The notes under the pieces: model-generated
Seen by the model: only the letters and a program-made list of their open reading frames with translations
The model's database searches: none
Told to the model about the DNA's origin: nothing
Program-made: the position numbers and the translations under genes
Origin: Euborellia annulipes
Lineage: Eukaryota > Arthropoda > Insecta > Dermaptera > Anisolabididae
Length of the DNA: 64,000 nucleotides
Direction: 5' to 3'
Assembly (NCBI GenBank): GCA_023213315.1
Contig: JAKCPI010000376.1
Coordinates: 1 to 64,000 of the forward strand
Shown here: positions 1 through 10,957 of the stretch, one piece after another
How positions within the stretch are numbered: the first letter of the stretch is position 1
Layout: every line of letters begins with the position of its first letter

Positions 1-838
1 AAGGGCCTTTTGTACCCGAATTGATTGCTGAACCCGAAAGCTTTTTGTGTCATCAGCGAGAACTAAACCAGGCGCATGATTGTAGCCATAATAGGACGTT
101 TGTATTTGCCTATCATCATCATTGGGAAAACGAACACCCTGGTTAGAGCCATACAAAGAGTTGACTGAAAAGACCGCGGGTTTATAAGTCGTTGTTTTAT
201 AGTCGCGCGGGCTGTCATACTTGGGAAATGAAAAACCTTTTGATGTTTCGGTTGAATAATGATTATTTGTATTATGCTGATTAGTTTGATAATACGGTTG
301 TTGATATTGATTATTAGAAGTATAATAATTCTGAGAGTATTTATTATTTTGTAATCGTGTATGATATTGATAAGATTCCGGGGATTCTATTAAAAATTTT
401 TGCCCCTTAGAATGTTGATAAGGAGAATAATGTTGTTGTTGTTGTTGTTGTTGTGGAGATTGGTGATGTCCTTGGGGTGGTCGGTAGTGTTGTTGATACT
501 GTTGTGGCCGATATTTATTATAATTTGGATTGTTTTGTATTCTTAAGTGAAATCTATTATCATTATTCTCATCATCATCCTCCGCTTGGATCCCATCATA
601 ATTTTGTGGCGTCTGAATTCTACTTTGGTAATAAGGTTTATATGGATCTGAAAAGAAACGAAATAATCCGCCACGATGATTATTTAAATAATCGACAAGT
701 TGATCTTGACTTCTAGGACAGGACGGATAGGCATTGTAACAGGCATGGGTTGCTCCTCGTGCCGAGAGGCCTAAAAGGGCCGCTTTGCCAAATACCCAAA
801 GAGGCCCTCGCTGGTCAAAGTTCCACGCTGAGAGTAAA
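1..838 (-). CDS. Gene X, large 3' coding exon (partial, runs off left edge)
   Basis: The minus strand is open from 838 to position 1, about 279 codons, without a stop. It is preceded by a clear acceptor (T-rich tract then TTTTCAG, 849-839). The first base (T, 838) completes a codon, so the incoming intron is phase 2, matching the proposed donor at 8053. The first 60 residues look globular and include GKAALLGLS and ACYNAYPSCPRS, a cysteine pair with proline comparable to the FPGCP motif of gene Z. LVDYLNNHRGG follows, then about 200 residues of Gln/Asn/Tyr-rich low-complexity sequence with a run of seven glutamines near 425-445. I infer a secreted arthropod protein with a disordered or matrix-like tail. 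No biochemical function can be assigned. The open frame and acceptor are seen directly; family membership is inferred. Confidence 0.82.
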
Positions 839-873
839 CTGAAAACAAAAAAATTAAGGTTTATTATTATATA

Positions 874-1219
874 TGGACCCTGTTACGCATTAGTGTGTCA
901 AGCGCCAGCTACCCAGTTTTGAGAAAATTAACATTAAAGTTTTATGTTTTCATTGGATTATATGGACCTTGTTACGCATTAGAGTGTCAAGCTATCTAAC
1001 GAGTTTTAAGAAAATTAACATTAAAGTTTTTCGTTTTCATTGGGTTATACCCTGGTATATAATTTTTTTGTCAATTTTGCAAGTAATATTAAATATAAAT
1101 TTTTTTAGGACATATTTCATAAAAAATACTATTAATTATAGCATTTGAAACAATATTCCGTGGTTAACGCAATTTTTAATTTTTTTGGCGCTTGACACAC
1201 TAATGCATAACAGGGTCCA
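874..1219. mobile_element. TA-flanked MITE (mariner/Tc1-like), left end duplicated
   Basis: Long terminal inverted repeats begin TGGACCCTGTTACGCATTAG and are flanked by TA on both sides, as in Tc1/mariner insertions. The left terminal segment occurs twice in tandem (874-955 and about 957-1040). No coding capacity. A second, shorter copy lies at 10958-11213. It sits in the intron between gene X exons 4 and 5. Confidence 0.7.
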
Positions 1220-1943
1220 TACATACACGATAATACAGGGGTCGGAAAACTTTAGAGTCGAATTTATGGCTTCTGGCAGCATTTTAGAGAAACAATTTTT
1301 GCTTTAAATATTGGCTTCGAGGATTTTATTTTAGTCATTAGTATAATTAACTATACGCTTCATTAAAATAAAATGAACTCATCCGTGAATAGTTTTAATT
1401 TGTGAGCTGCGGTTTGCCGATCCTTGGGCTAGTTATGCGAAATTCACTTTTGACCATTTATAGAGGTGATTGAGTTTTTAATTACCTTAAGTAAATAAAT
1501 ATGTGTGAAAAATTAAAATAGTAAGCTGTACTCAAGTGAATAAATAGTCATTGATTTAACGGAAATCATTCGTAATATAATTTATTATTTATATATTAAT
1601 GTAATGTTTTTATAACTCTAGCAGACCTATATCAGATGATATTTATACTGTGAAATATTTTATTGTTATTTTCAATAATTTATTCTTTTCCAGCTGTTGA
1701 ATGAATTTCCTTAAAAATCGATACATTTTATTTCACATATCAACTTTTGACTGCAACCTTGAATGACAAGTGCAACTCTTTTATATATTTAACAATTTAT
1801 CTAATAACATTTTAGGACCTAGTTTTTTTACAATTGCATTTAAATTAAAAAAAAACCTGATTGAATAATCCCGTAATGTTTAAAATATTTTTTAATATTT
1901 GCTAAGAACCCTAAAAAAATGTTATCCTTATAATAGTCTAGTT
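1220..1943. other. Intronic AT-rich DNA, no feature seen
   Basis: AT-rich sequence inside the last visible intron of gene X. No splice-flanked exon, repeat copy or RNA gene recognised. Confidence 0.5.
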
Positions 1944-2480
1944 TTTTACTTTCTCTTACCCTATATATGAAATATATAGAGAGAAAGTATTGCGATCATG
2001 TCAAAAATTCGATGTCGAGATTTTGATGGATATACATGTTTTGAGGTCCCCTGAGTCCAAAAAAGTGGGTCCCGCAAATTGGTCTGTGTGTGTGTATGTA
2101 TGTGTGTGTGTCTGTGTGTATGTATGTGTGTGTGGACAGATTTTTAGCATGAAGGAGTTGAGCTAGCGGATTGAAATTTTATATTTAACTTAGGTACCTT
2201 TGAAGAATCTCAAAATAAGCTTTTGAACAAAATCGGCCAAAAAGTACTAGTACTTTACTGATGTACTTTTTCAGTTTTTTTCGATTTTCTCAAAATTCCC
2301 TCCAAGGATTTTTTTTTAAAATTCATAAATGAACTATTTTTTAGATGCTCTTTAAAATGTATATTCTCATTTTGCCGTTGAAATCTTCTGAAGACCACTT
2401 TACTCTTGTTCTTCATAGGAAAGATAGAAATGGTTGCCATGGTAACGGAATTTAAATCTTTTTCTTTTTATTAGATTAAA
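1944..2480 (+). mobile_element. MITE family A (ACTTTCTCTTACC end), 3'-truncated copy
   Basis: It starts with TTTTACTTTCTCTTACC, followed by an AT palindrome and GAGAGAAAGTATTG. It then shares a body with the copies at 2507 and 4513: a segment around ATTTTGATGGAT, a GT-rich microsatellite, and the GTACTAGTACTTTACTGATG block. The terminal hairpin of the family is missing. Non-autonomous; the superfamily is not certain. Confidence 0.65.
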
Positions 2481-2506
2481 AATCAATTATTATTTAAATT
2501 CCCATT

Positions 2507-3208
2507 TTTACTTTCTCTTACCTATGTATATATGTAATATATATATAGAGAGAAAGTATTGGATTCATGTCAAAAATTCGATGTCGAGATTTTGATGGAT
2601 CTTCACGTTTTGAGGTCCCCTGAATCCAAAAAAGTGGTTTTCGCGACATGGTCTGTCTGTGGGTGGGTGGGTGGGTGTGTGGGTGGGTGTGTGTGTGTGT
2701 GTGTGTCTGTGTTCACTTTTAAGCATGAAGGAATTGAGCTATGAGGCTGAAATTTTATATTTAAGTTAAACACCCCCGGGACCGGAAAAATAAGCTTTTA
2801 ATCAAAATCGGCCAAAGAGTACTAGTACTTTACTGATGTACTTTTTCAATTTTTTTCGATTTTCTCAAAATTCGCTCTAACGATTTTGATTAAAATTCAA
2901 AAATCAATTATTTTCTAGATGCACTTTCAAATGTATATTCTCGTTTTGCCCTCAAAATTGTTTGAAGCACACTTTACTCTTGTGCTTCATAGGAAAGATA
3001 GGAGAAATGGTTGTCATGGTTACAAAATATAAATATTTTTCCATACTTATAAATTTTACATCTGAATTCAAATATTCCCTACTGCCGGGAACTAAATATA
3101 TTTTGACACGAAAAATATGGTGTGACAAGCACAGTACACAACTTTCGATTACCGAAGGTAAGAGAAAGTTGTGTGCTGTGCGCCAGTCACACCAGATTTT
3201 TTTTAAAT
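2507..3208 (+). mobile_element. MITE family A, full-length copy
   Basis: Best full copy together with 4513-5192. It has the same start as the previous element, which it abuts. It carries a (GT)n tract at about 2655-2706 and ends in an 85-bp imperfect hairpin whose two sides read AATCTGGTGTGAC and GTCACACCAGATT. Short open frames on both strands within it are repeat-derived and not genes. Confidence 0.7.
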
Positions 3209-3566
3209 TTATTTGTGTCTTTAATTGTTTCAAAGAAAACATATATGTCTCTCTCTCACTTGCAAACATTATCGTCTCTCTCTACTCTTTTTAAATTCCC
3301 TTTCCACCTTATCTTCGCATAGGAACAATGTTAATTTCCTATAGGGATTTGTATGTTAATTTCGATTCAAAAGGGGGTCCCCTTTAGAACTTTTTAGGCA
3401 TTTAAAATTTTTTTTTCCAATTCTTATGAAATTTTGTATTTATTTACGATTCTATATTGTGTATAAAATGTCCAAATATGAGATTAAAATTTTGAAAAAT
3501 AACCATAGTTTATTTGAAGCAGTCAACATTTAAAATGCAAGTTTGAAACTAAGGTGCTATGGGAAA

Positions 3567-3678
3567 CTAAATATATCTCGACACAAAAAATCTGGTGTGG
3601 CCAGCACGGTGCACAACTTTCTCTTACCGAAGGGTAAGAGAAAGTTGTGTGCTGTGCGCCAGTCACACCAGATTTTTT
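3567..3678. repeat. Solo terminal hairpin of MITE family A
   Basis: Nearly perfect palindrome: AATCTGGTGTG...CTTTCTCTTACC, a 4-base GAAG loop, then GGTAAGAGAAAG...CACACCAGATT. It is the terminal hairpin of the neighbouring family without a body, so either a deletion product or an independent hairpin element. Confidence 0.65.
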
Positions 3679-4512
3679 TAAGTACGTTTAGACGTCGCTC
3701 CTGAACCCCCTTAATTAAAGAAATTCTTTATTTTATTTTATATTCTGGGAAATAATTTAATTCCCCATCGAAATTGAGATATTAGTGTTGTAGAAAATCG
3801 ATAGAGGACCAATTTGATTATGCATTTAATAGTCTGTAACTGCAATTGGATTGCAGCATAGGTAGCCGCCTATGATTTATGTTTTAGTAATTAATCCTGG
3901 TAGTAGATCAACAAGTTTACTGCCCCTCTAGATCTCAACTCAAATCGCCCCCCTCGTTTATGAACACGGAACAACAACATTTAACACGATTTTGGTCGCA
4001 AGGTTCAATTTACGACACGAACAATTACCGACACTTGTAAATCAAACGGACTTTACGATTCTCTCTCGGTGGCTGCATGTATTTTGCCTCTGGTACTTAA
4101 GTACTATAGTAAAGTCTGCTATGTTCTCACACTCACATTGAGTGTTGTTATTGCTTAAGTAAAGGCAATAGTTGTACTAACAATTGTTCGCCTGCACACA
4201 AAGCATGGCATTCAATTCTGAGCCCTTATAAAATGTGAGAAGGTTTACTTGGTACTAAAAAGATTATAGATACAATTAAATACAAACAAGAATATTTAAA
4301 ATAATATGATTTCAAAACAAGAACACCCCAGAATGGATTCCAATCTGATGACGTCATGCGCTAGAGTCGAAGGGGGTGTCGCGAGGCCTGAACGTTCAAT
4401 AACTCATGTTGCAAACGAATAACACGTGACCTGAATATTTTCTTTGCATGCAACCGGTGATATGACTAAATCACCATCTAGGGGATTACTAATCAAAACT
4501 AATTGAACTCAT

Positions 4513-5192
4513 TTTACTTTCTCTTACCTATGTATATATGTAATATATATATAGAGAGAAAGTATTGGATTCATGTCAAAATTCGATGTCGAGATTTTGA
4601 TGGATCTTCACGTTTTGAGGTCCCCTGAATCCAAAAAAGTGGTTTTCGCGACATGGTCTGTCTGTGTGTGGGTGGGTGGTGTGTGTGTGTGTGTGTGTGT
4701 TCAATTTTAAGCATGAAGGAATTGAGCTACGAGGTTGAAATTTTATATTTTAGTTAAACACCCCCGGGACCGGAAAATAAGCTTTTAATCAAAATCGGCC
4801 AAAGAGTACTAGTACTTTACTGATGTACTTTTTCAGTTTTTTCGATTTTCTCAAAATTTGCTCCAACGATTTTTTTTTAAATTCAAAAATCAATTATTTT
4901 TTAGATGCTCTTTCAAATGTATATTCTCATTTTGCGATTGAAATCTTCTGAAGACCACTTTACTCTTGTATTTCATAGGGAAGGTAGGAGAAATGGTTGC
5001 CATGGTAACAAAATATAAATATTTTCTCATACTTATAAATTTTACATCTGAATTCATATGTTCCGTACTGTCATGTCGGGAACTAAATATATGTCGACAC
5101 AAAAAATCTGGTGTGACAAGCACAGAACACAACTTTCGATTACCGAAGGTAAGAGAAAGTTGTGTGCGTGCGCCAGTCACACCAGATTTTTT
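4513..5192 (+). mobile_element. MITE family A, full-length copy
   Basis: Closely matches the 2507-3208 copy from the ACTTTCTCTTACC end to the terminal CACACCAGATT hairpin, including a (GT)n tract near 4676-4700. The high similarity over about 680 bp suggests relatively recent spread. Confidence 0.7.
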
Positions 5193-5289
5193 AAAGAGAG
5201 GTTCTTTAAAGGTCGCCAAAATGTTAATAATCCAGAAACGGTTTTAAATTAAAGTAATATCAATTTTTCTGTGTCTGGTAAATACCGTA

Positions 5290-5438
5290 TTAGCTTCTCG
5301 CACCGGAGTCCCGGGTTCGCTTCCCGTCCCAAGCGAGAAAAATTTATTTCATTTGATTTGACTACAAATCATTTGAAATAAATAGGGATGGGGTCTAAAT
5401 GGCCTTAGATGCCGAAAAAGACCTTTAAAAAAAAAAAT
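5290..5438 (+). mobile_element. tRNA-derived SINE, 5'-truncated
   Basis: A box-B-like GGGTTCGCTTCCCGTCCC is followed by the family tail (TTTGAAATAAATAGGGATGGGG, GGCCTTAGATGCCGAAAAAGACC) and an A-rich end. The first half of the tRNA-like head is missing. Confidence 0.65.
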
Positions 5439-5549
5439 ACCGTATGTCCCCTTATGGGCACTTGAATGTTGACCACGGGCTACCCGAGCTAGAGACTAAT
5501 ATATTTATGGCATTGTGGGATTTAGAAGAAGGATCTAGTGTTTTTTTTT

Positions 5550-5640
5550 TTTTTTGGAGGTGGGGAGTAATCTGGTGTGAGTGGTCGCACCTCACATAAC
5601 TTTCTCCTACTTTCGGTAATTTAAAGTAGTTTCCCAGATA
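5550..5640. repeat. MITE family A terminal fragment
   Basis: Contains AATCTGGTGTGAGTGGTCGCAC and a decayed CTTTCTCCTACTTTCGG core, matching the terminal hairpin of the family at 3567-3678. Confidence 0.5.
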
Positions 5641-5884
5641 TATATACAAATCAAATTTTTAAGTATTAATTTTTAAAATTTTATGTTAAAAATAAAATGT
5701 AATTACCAAGAAAAATATATTTCTCAAATTTGGGGTGGATTACCCCCCTCCCCCTGACTTACAAAGACTCCAATTTAAAAATTAAAGAATTATTTTTTTC
5801 TTATGATTGGCCATCAAAGTAAAGACGAGTGTCCGCTGCAGGCGGATCCGAGCCAAATATATATATTTTTTTATTTAAGGTCTT

Positions 5885-6024
5885 CTCGTCCTCGGACCTT
5901 GGTGCAGTGGTTAGCGAGCTGGCCTTCTGTACCAAGGGCCATCGCTCATCTCATGCGACAATTCATTTCAATTAAATTTTTCTATAGTGTCTAAATGATC
6001 TCCGTTGCCGAAAAAGACCTTAAA
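5885..6024 (+). mobile_element. tRNA-derived SINE
   Basis: The head CTTGGTGCAGTGGTTAGCGAG resembles tRNA box A. CTTCTGTACCAAGG follows, then the family tail GTTGCCGAAAAAGACC and an A-rich end. Decayed. Confidence 0.65.
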
Positions 6025-6035
6025 TAAATTTAAAA

Positions 6036-6150
6036 AAAGGTTTTTTTCGGCTTCTGAGGCCATTTAGACCCCGTCCCTATTTATTTCAAATGATTGGTAT
6101 CCAATTCAATTGAAATAAATTTTTTCGCATAGGGCGGGATGCAAAGTATT
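6036..6150 (-). mobile_element. SINE tail, inverted copy
   Basis: Reverse-complement copy of the same SINE tail (TTCGGCTTCTGAGGCCATTT, CCTATTTATTTCAAATGATT), almost back to back with the copy at 5885-6024. Confidence 0.6.
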
Positions 6151-7214
6151 GACATTTGACACGAGAAACCAATGCTCTATCTCGGAGCCATAGTTCAAGA
6201 GCTATCCCCAAATATGTTTGTGGACCTTTATTTCCACTGGAATAAAAAATAGGCAAGTTTCCCGCTATGCAACTACTACAGTATATAGATTAAGAACGGA
6301 AAAATTTTGAAGCTTTGTTGCATATTTTTTTATGAATAGATTATCACTTTTCAAAAGAAAAATAAAAAAATTCATGTAATAAATACACCTAGTTAAATAT
6401 TTATAGAGTAGATAATTAATAAAGATATAAAAATTAAAAAAATTAAAATGAGTTTGAAATGAAAATAGTTTTCCACGAACGGAAATTCTCATTTAAGATG
6501 TCTAAACCACGAGGGCATTGTGCTGTAGACACTATAAAATAATAGCTACCCCTTTCCATTGGAAGAATGATAAAATCTTAAAGCGGGATTTCTATTAACC
6601 CTGTCCCTGTCCCCCTTTTGCTCTGGGCGTGACTCATTGAATAAACATTTCAAGCACACGTTACAATGTGATTAAGGCATTTCCCTTAAGAATTTTTCAC
6701 ATTTTTTTAGCATCGTTTTATCTATATATTGCACTTTTTTTTTTGTTTGTGTTAAATGAATGCGGAATTGCAAAAAGGGACGTAAAAACCATCCCGGTAA
6801 AATGTTCTAGTGCTGATTATCTAAAAGAATTTATTTTAAAGAGTTTCCTATATGATAAATTCTTAAATTAAAAAAAAAAAAAAAAAAAACTGGTGGAGCC
6901 ATACAATTTTTAATTTATTAGGGAAATATATTTTTATATATTATAATAACGGTTGGCATTATGTTTAGAAAGATTCTTATCACTTTATTCATAATTAAAA
7001 AAAAAAAAAAAAAAAAACATTTCATTTTGACTTTGACTAGACGCTGAATGTAATTAATATACCTGATAGAACGTTATTTAATTTTATAAAAAGTCTATTA
7101 AGAGGGTTTCTATTGAATGAACCCTAGGTAACTACTGTATATTTCTATTTTAATGTCTTGAAATTAATTTTGTATAACCTCTTGATGTTATGTCTTTGTG
7201 TACTTCATTATAAT

Positions 7215-7247
7215 CATGAAGATGGCCGCATAGTCGACCGAAACGTT
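7215..7247 (+). ncRNA. Hammerhead-like motif, Penelope-type
   Basis: Reads ATGAAGAT, then GGCCGCATAGTCGACC, then GAAACGTT: a one-base variant of the CTGANGA core, a weak stem II and the GAAACGT segment. Downstream sequence (CAATAAAGAAATAATCAG, GCTTGGCTTTTTATTTATCC) resembles the tails after other copies. Activity cannot be judged from sequence. Confidence 0.45.
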
Positions 7248-8052
7248 GCTGTGGGTTCGAATACAATAAAGAAATAATCAGTTGCTTGGCTTTTTATTTA
7301 TCCTGCTACCCATTGATTCAGCTTTTCACCTCGCTTACATACGATATTATTTATTTAAACAATATTTAATGATAAATTCTTATGAAATATCACTTTATAT
7401 AAAAAACATGCTGAAAGGGAATATACTAATATGCAAAAAATGATGTCATTAAATAATTATATTATATACCCCAGGTATATTTTTTTTAATAATTTCATCA
7501 ATACTCATTTTAAGCCCCTTCCTTGACGATATACTTAGTGGTTATGAAGCCAATTTTGTTGCATTTAGAGGACACCTGCATGTGAGCTCAAACAATAGAC
7601 TACCTCTAATTTAAAATTTATTTAAAATTTCCTCAAGTTAAAAGTGCAGCTTTAAAAATCAACTCGCATTTACAACCCCCCGCACCTAATTTATTATGCT
7701 TTTATTATAAATATTTAATGAGTTATTTGCCTATTATATCCATGCAAGCGAAGGAAAGAGAATAAACAAAATACTCTGATTTAAAATTTATTTTAAATTT
7801 CTGGGCTTCATTAAACCTGAGCAAAAAAAAAAGATCCCTTCTATTTATCATTCTGTCATTAAATGTCCATTTTTTTTTTAACTTTTGTTATATTTTTATT
7901 CTTGACTATACAATAAATCGATGAAAACGCCTGCAACTGATTATAGGCAAAACGTTAAACAGAAATGTTTGGTGTTCATTTATTCTCTAATCTTAAGGAA
8001 CTAATTTTTTCCTAGCATAAAAAGAAAATTTCTCTAAAGAGAGTGATCCGAC

Positions 8053-8257
8053 CTGATAAGTCCTTGGCGTCCAATGAATCCAGGGCTGGTGGGGAGGTCC
8101 TTAGCACCGCCGGGTCTCGAACCGGATGCTACCTCGCAGAGAATCCGAGGGACACAGTGACGGTCGTCGTAACGTGCAATGGAGTCAAGGGCCGTCGTGA
8201 GACCCATCTGACCATAGCCACCAAATCCGAACATGTTCTGGACAAGCCCATAGAGAC
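8053..8257 (-). CDS. Gene X exon 4, C-x5-C motif exon
   Basis: An acceptor TTTTACAG lies just before 8257 and a proposed donor CAG|GTCGGA follows 8053. The exon is 205 nt, entering with two bases and leaving with two (phase 2). It encodes GLYGLVQNMFGFGGYGQM followed by LDSIARYDDRHCVPRILCEV, i.e. a C-x5-C motif (CVPRILC) also present as CIYEKVC in gene Y and CLPKLIC in gene Z. The frame hits a stop at 8034 if the donor is not used. The donor is non-consensus, but using it joins exon 5 in frame (AG+T, Ser). The alternative is a short protein ending at 8034. I prefer splicing because the phase matches genes Y and Z. Confidence 0.72.
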
Positions 8258-8385
8258 CTGTAAAATAAAAATTAACTCAAAAAGTGGCTGAAGGGCCAAT
8301 TCGGGTACCCGTGTCTTGTAACGATTCGATCATAAATGGGTAAAAATTTGTTATATTTTTTGATTGATAAAAATTCGATTCGTAC

Positions 8386-8580
8386 CTCCTCCAGTTGTGG
8401 ATGTCTGTTGTTGTTGTTGATTAGGATACTGCTGATAGTTTCCTTGGAGGAGTCCATATTGTCCTCCTACCTGATTGCCCGGTTGCTGTTGCGCGGAATT
8501 CAATCCGTTTAGGATTTGCCCCACCAAGCCTCCTCCTCCTCCTCCACCCTCCATACTGACTAGCCAACTGGACGAGCATC
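8386..8580 (-). CDS. Gene X exon 3, Gly/Gln-rich linker
   Basis: An acceptor TTTTATAG precedes 8580 and a donor GGAG|GTACGA follows 8386. The exon is 195 nt; it enters with GA completing a codon and leaves one G, which the GT of exon 4 completes to Gly. It encodes CSSSWLVSMEGG, a run of seven glycines, LVGQILNGLNSAQQQ and a Q/N/G-rich stretch with QQQQQ. This is typical of a flexible linker before the C-x5-C segment. A shifted frame is also open over part of it, but only this frame joins exon 4 cleanly. Confidence 0.7.
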
Positions 8581-8756
8581 CTATAAAATAAACTAAATGT
8601 ATTATATTTATTTATTGTATCTTTTATGTGATAAAAATTATCCCTCACACGAAAAAAAAAAATAATTTTTATTTTTTATCGATATACAAGTTTCTTTACG
8701 CTACTTTTTTTTATATCCCTTTATTTTTGGAACGAAGTTCATTAACGCGCCTTACG

Positions 8757-9010
8757 CAGGGTGAATTGGGAGAAAATGTAAAGTAACAAAAACGCATTCC
8801 TAACAAAAATGCGTTCCCAGCGCCCGAGCGACGGCGGAAGAAGGCGAGATTAACCGAAGGCGACGCCCACCTTCTCCTTCTCTCTATCTGTTTCTATCTT
8901 ACAAAGGCAGGAAATTGCTCGCCGAAGGCGAGCAAGAGGTTCCAGAAGAAAGAAAAGGCGTTAGGAACTTCGTTTCTGCCGGGGGTCCTACGACCCCACA
9001 CGATTGCTTT
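8757..9010. repeat. GC-richer repeat with GCTCGCCGAAGGCGAGC hairpin
   Basis: Locally GC-rich block with several CGAAGGCG segments and a perfect short inverted repeat GCTCGCC/GGCGAGC at 8917-8933. A related sequence starting GCTCGCCGAAGGCGATCGAG occurs at 57791, so it is dispersed. No coding frame. Confidence 0.45.
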
Positions 9011-9414
9011 TTTTACCCTTTATTCCAAATCTAATTAAAATATTATGACCAACGATCTAACAAGATGTACTGGGAAGCAAAGCAGCTCCATGAATTATAT
9101 GTATTTTTTAAATTTTTTTGACATATACCGGTGCTCTCGACCCATATTTAGGGGATAATTAATATAATTTTATAGCTCTGGACGAGAAGCGAACCTAAGA
9201 GCACGAAGCAAAATCTTTACCTCTGTACTAAGTGGTAGAGGGTCTTTTATATATTTTTTTTTTTTTTTCATATAATAACTTATTTATAAAAAAAAAAGCA
9301 AAAAATTATATTCTAGATCAGCGTTTCCTAAACTTTTTTTCTGACCCGGTAAAAATATTTTTGAATCGTTAGTGAAATGAAACAAATTTTAATGTTCAAA
9401 AGTTTATTCTTCCC

Positions 9415-9545
9415 AGGTCCCGGGTTCGCTTCCCGTTCCAACTGAGAAAAATTTATTGATATTTCAATTGAATTGGCTACCAATCATTTGAAATAAATAG
9501 GAATGGGGTATAAATTGCCTTAGATGCCGAAAAAGATCTTAAAAG
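9415..9545 (+). mobile_element. tRNA-derived SINE, 5'-truncated
   Basis: GGGTTCGCTTCCCGTTCC, then the family body (GAAATAAATAGGAATGGGG, TTAGATGCCGAAAAAGATC) and an A-rich tail. Same subfamily as 5290-5438. Confidence 0.62.
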
Positions 9546-10213
9546 AAATTAAAAAAAATTTATTTAGCCTATCCTAACATAAAACTCGTAAAATCTCACA
9601 TGCAAATACTATAGCAAAAAATAAAAAAAAATGTATAGAAATTTTAAGAGTTTCTGACTGGGGTGAGGGACGCAACCCGGTATTTGGAAATGCTTATCTT
9701 GATTATTTAGCCTATTTTACTAAATAAGGGAGTACTAAAAATCCGATGTGACAAATTATCTTATCTCTAGAAAGTGAAGATTTATATGATAAGCTCTAAG
9801 TTAAGTCAGCACAGAATAAATAATTTGCATATTTTTATTTGCTTTTTATCGTACACAAAAGGTACTCCATGATTAGCTTGAACTCCCAACAAGGCATTTG
9901 AGAGCATTGTATAAACTTAATCAATTAGTGAGCCAATAACATGGCTTAACCCCTTCTTTTACAAAACTGAAATGGAATTATTTATTAATATAAATTTTAT
10001 TTCAACAAAAGGATGAGAAATTCCCATTCGTGTTATTATTAAGAAATATATTCACACTTTCTTATAATAAATGTTGTCTAATGAAAATGTATTTTGTTCT
10101 AACATTCATTTACGCGACAAATTTGTATAAAATTGCAATTTAAATTTCCCCAAATAAATGTCCTTCTTCATATTTACAAGAATCCATGCAGACCGAGAGA
10201 GAGAGAGTCTCAC

Positions 10214-10344
10214 TCACCCCTTTTTGTAACTCATTTAAATTATTAATGAAAATGTCTTTAACCCGGGACTTGGTCGAATATTTTACCATTTCAATGGTAA
10301 GTAAAGCTTCCCAGTCGTAACACACGCGAACGTTTAAATCATCT
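10214..10344 (-). CDS. Gene X exon 2 (putative)
   Basis: Open minus-strand segment encoding DDLNVRVCYDWEALL, then MVKYSTKSRVKDIF and NNLNELQKG. It ends at overlapping donors GTGAGT (after 10218) and GTGAGA (after 10214). The second donor leaves one base, which joins the GA of exon 3. The proposed acceptor (TGTAATATGAG before 10344) is weak but leaves one base, fitting exon 1 (CG+A, Arg). An in-frame ATG at 10349 could instead start an alternative transcript. Codon use looks real; the exact borders are uncertain. Confidence 0.5.
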
Positions 10345-10392
10345 CTCATATTACAATAAGTTAAAACGTGTCGTCGGACAAAATGTTAATTC

Positions 10393-10671
10393 TCAGTCAT
10401 AAAGCATCCGCAACGCGCGCTTATTGCGAGCTGCCGGCCATAATTCACCAGTCCATTCATTTATTCCCTTGAGATAACCGACCTTGCATTGATAAAGACG
10501 AGCCGGCGTGGTAGGGAGGCGGATCCCTCGAGTTACACGGTCGGTTGCACCTCGCGAAATCAACAACCACTCGTGCAATTTGCCGACCCTAAACTGACCG
10601 GGATGAGGGTAGGAGAGACTCGTTGGTTGCTCTTCGTGATTTATCGCACTTTTAGCTCTCAATGAAACCAA
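10393..10671 (-). other. GC-balanced open segment of unclear status
   Basis: About 280 bp with near-balanced base composition and frequent CpG in an otherwise AT-rich intron. The minus frame is open for 92 codons (contains FRVGKLHEWLLISRGATDRV) and ends in a stop 44 bp before gene X exon 2. No convincing acceptor or donor bounds it, and the frame differs from exon 2. It may be an alternative promoter/first exon of gene X, an unrelated exon, or an old insertion. Confidence 0.3.
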
Positions 10672-10957
10672 AAGCGAAAAATTCTCTCTTTTTTTTAAAC
10701 CCTCTCTTATATTTCAACTACATTTGTAACAATTAAAAATGTTTTCAAAAAATTATTTATTGAATGTAATAATAATAAAAAGTATAAATTATTCATTAGC
10801 TTTTAACTATTCTTGAGTTTGACATTGACAATATTTGTATATCAGAACCAGTGACATAGTAAGTCATCCGAGGTTCCGCAGTGCTTGACATTGCATCACT
10901 GCAACGATCTGGGTGGCTGTTTTTCTCTTCGGTTGCCAGGAACTTCCCTATAGGCTA

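Noticed and set aside
453..716. 87-codon open frame on the plus strand
   Set aside because: It is the antisense shadow of gene X exon 5, which has a longer open frame, an acceptor site and sensible composition.
2952..3322. Overlapping open frames on both strands
   Set aside because: They fall in MITE family A, recur in the other copies (4890-5252, 47066-47305), and reflect the repeat hairpin.
7910..7965. CTGATTATAGGCAAAACGTT as another hammerhead
   Set aside because: Lacks the G-A of the core and any stem II; similarity is limited to the AAACGTT end.
8421..8648. Alternative minus-strand frame through gene X exon 3
   Set aside because: Arg-rich product of a shifted frame, runs through the acceptor, and cannot join exon 4 in phase.
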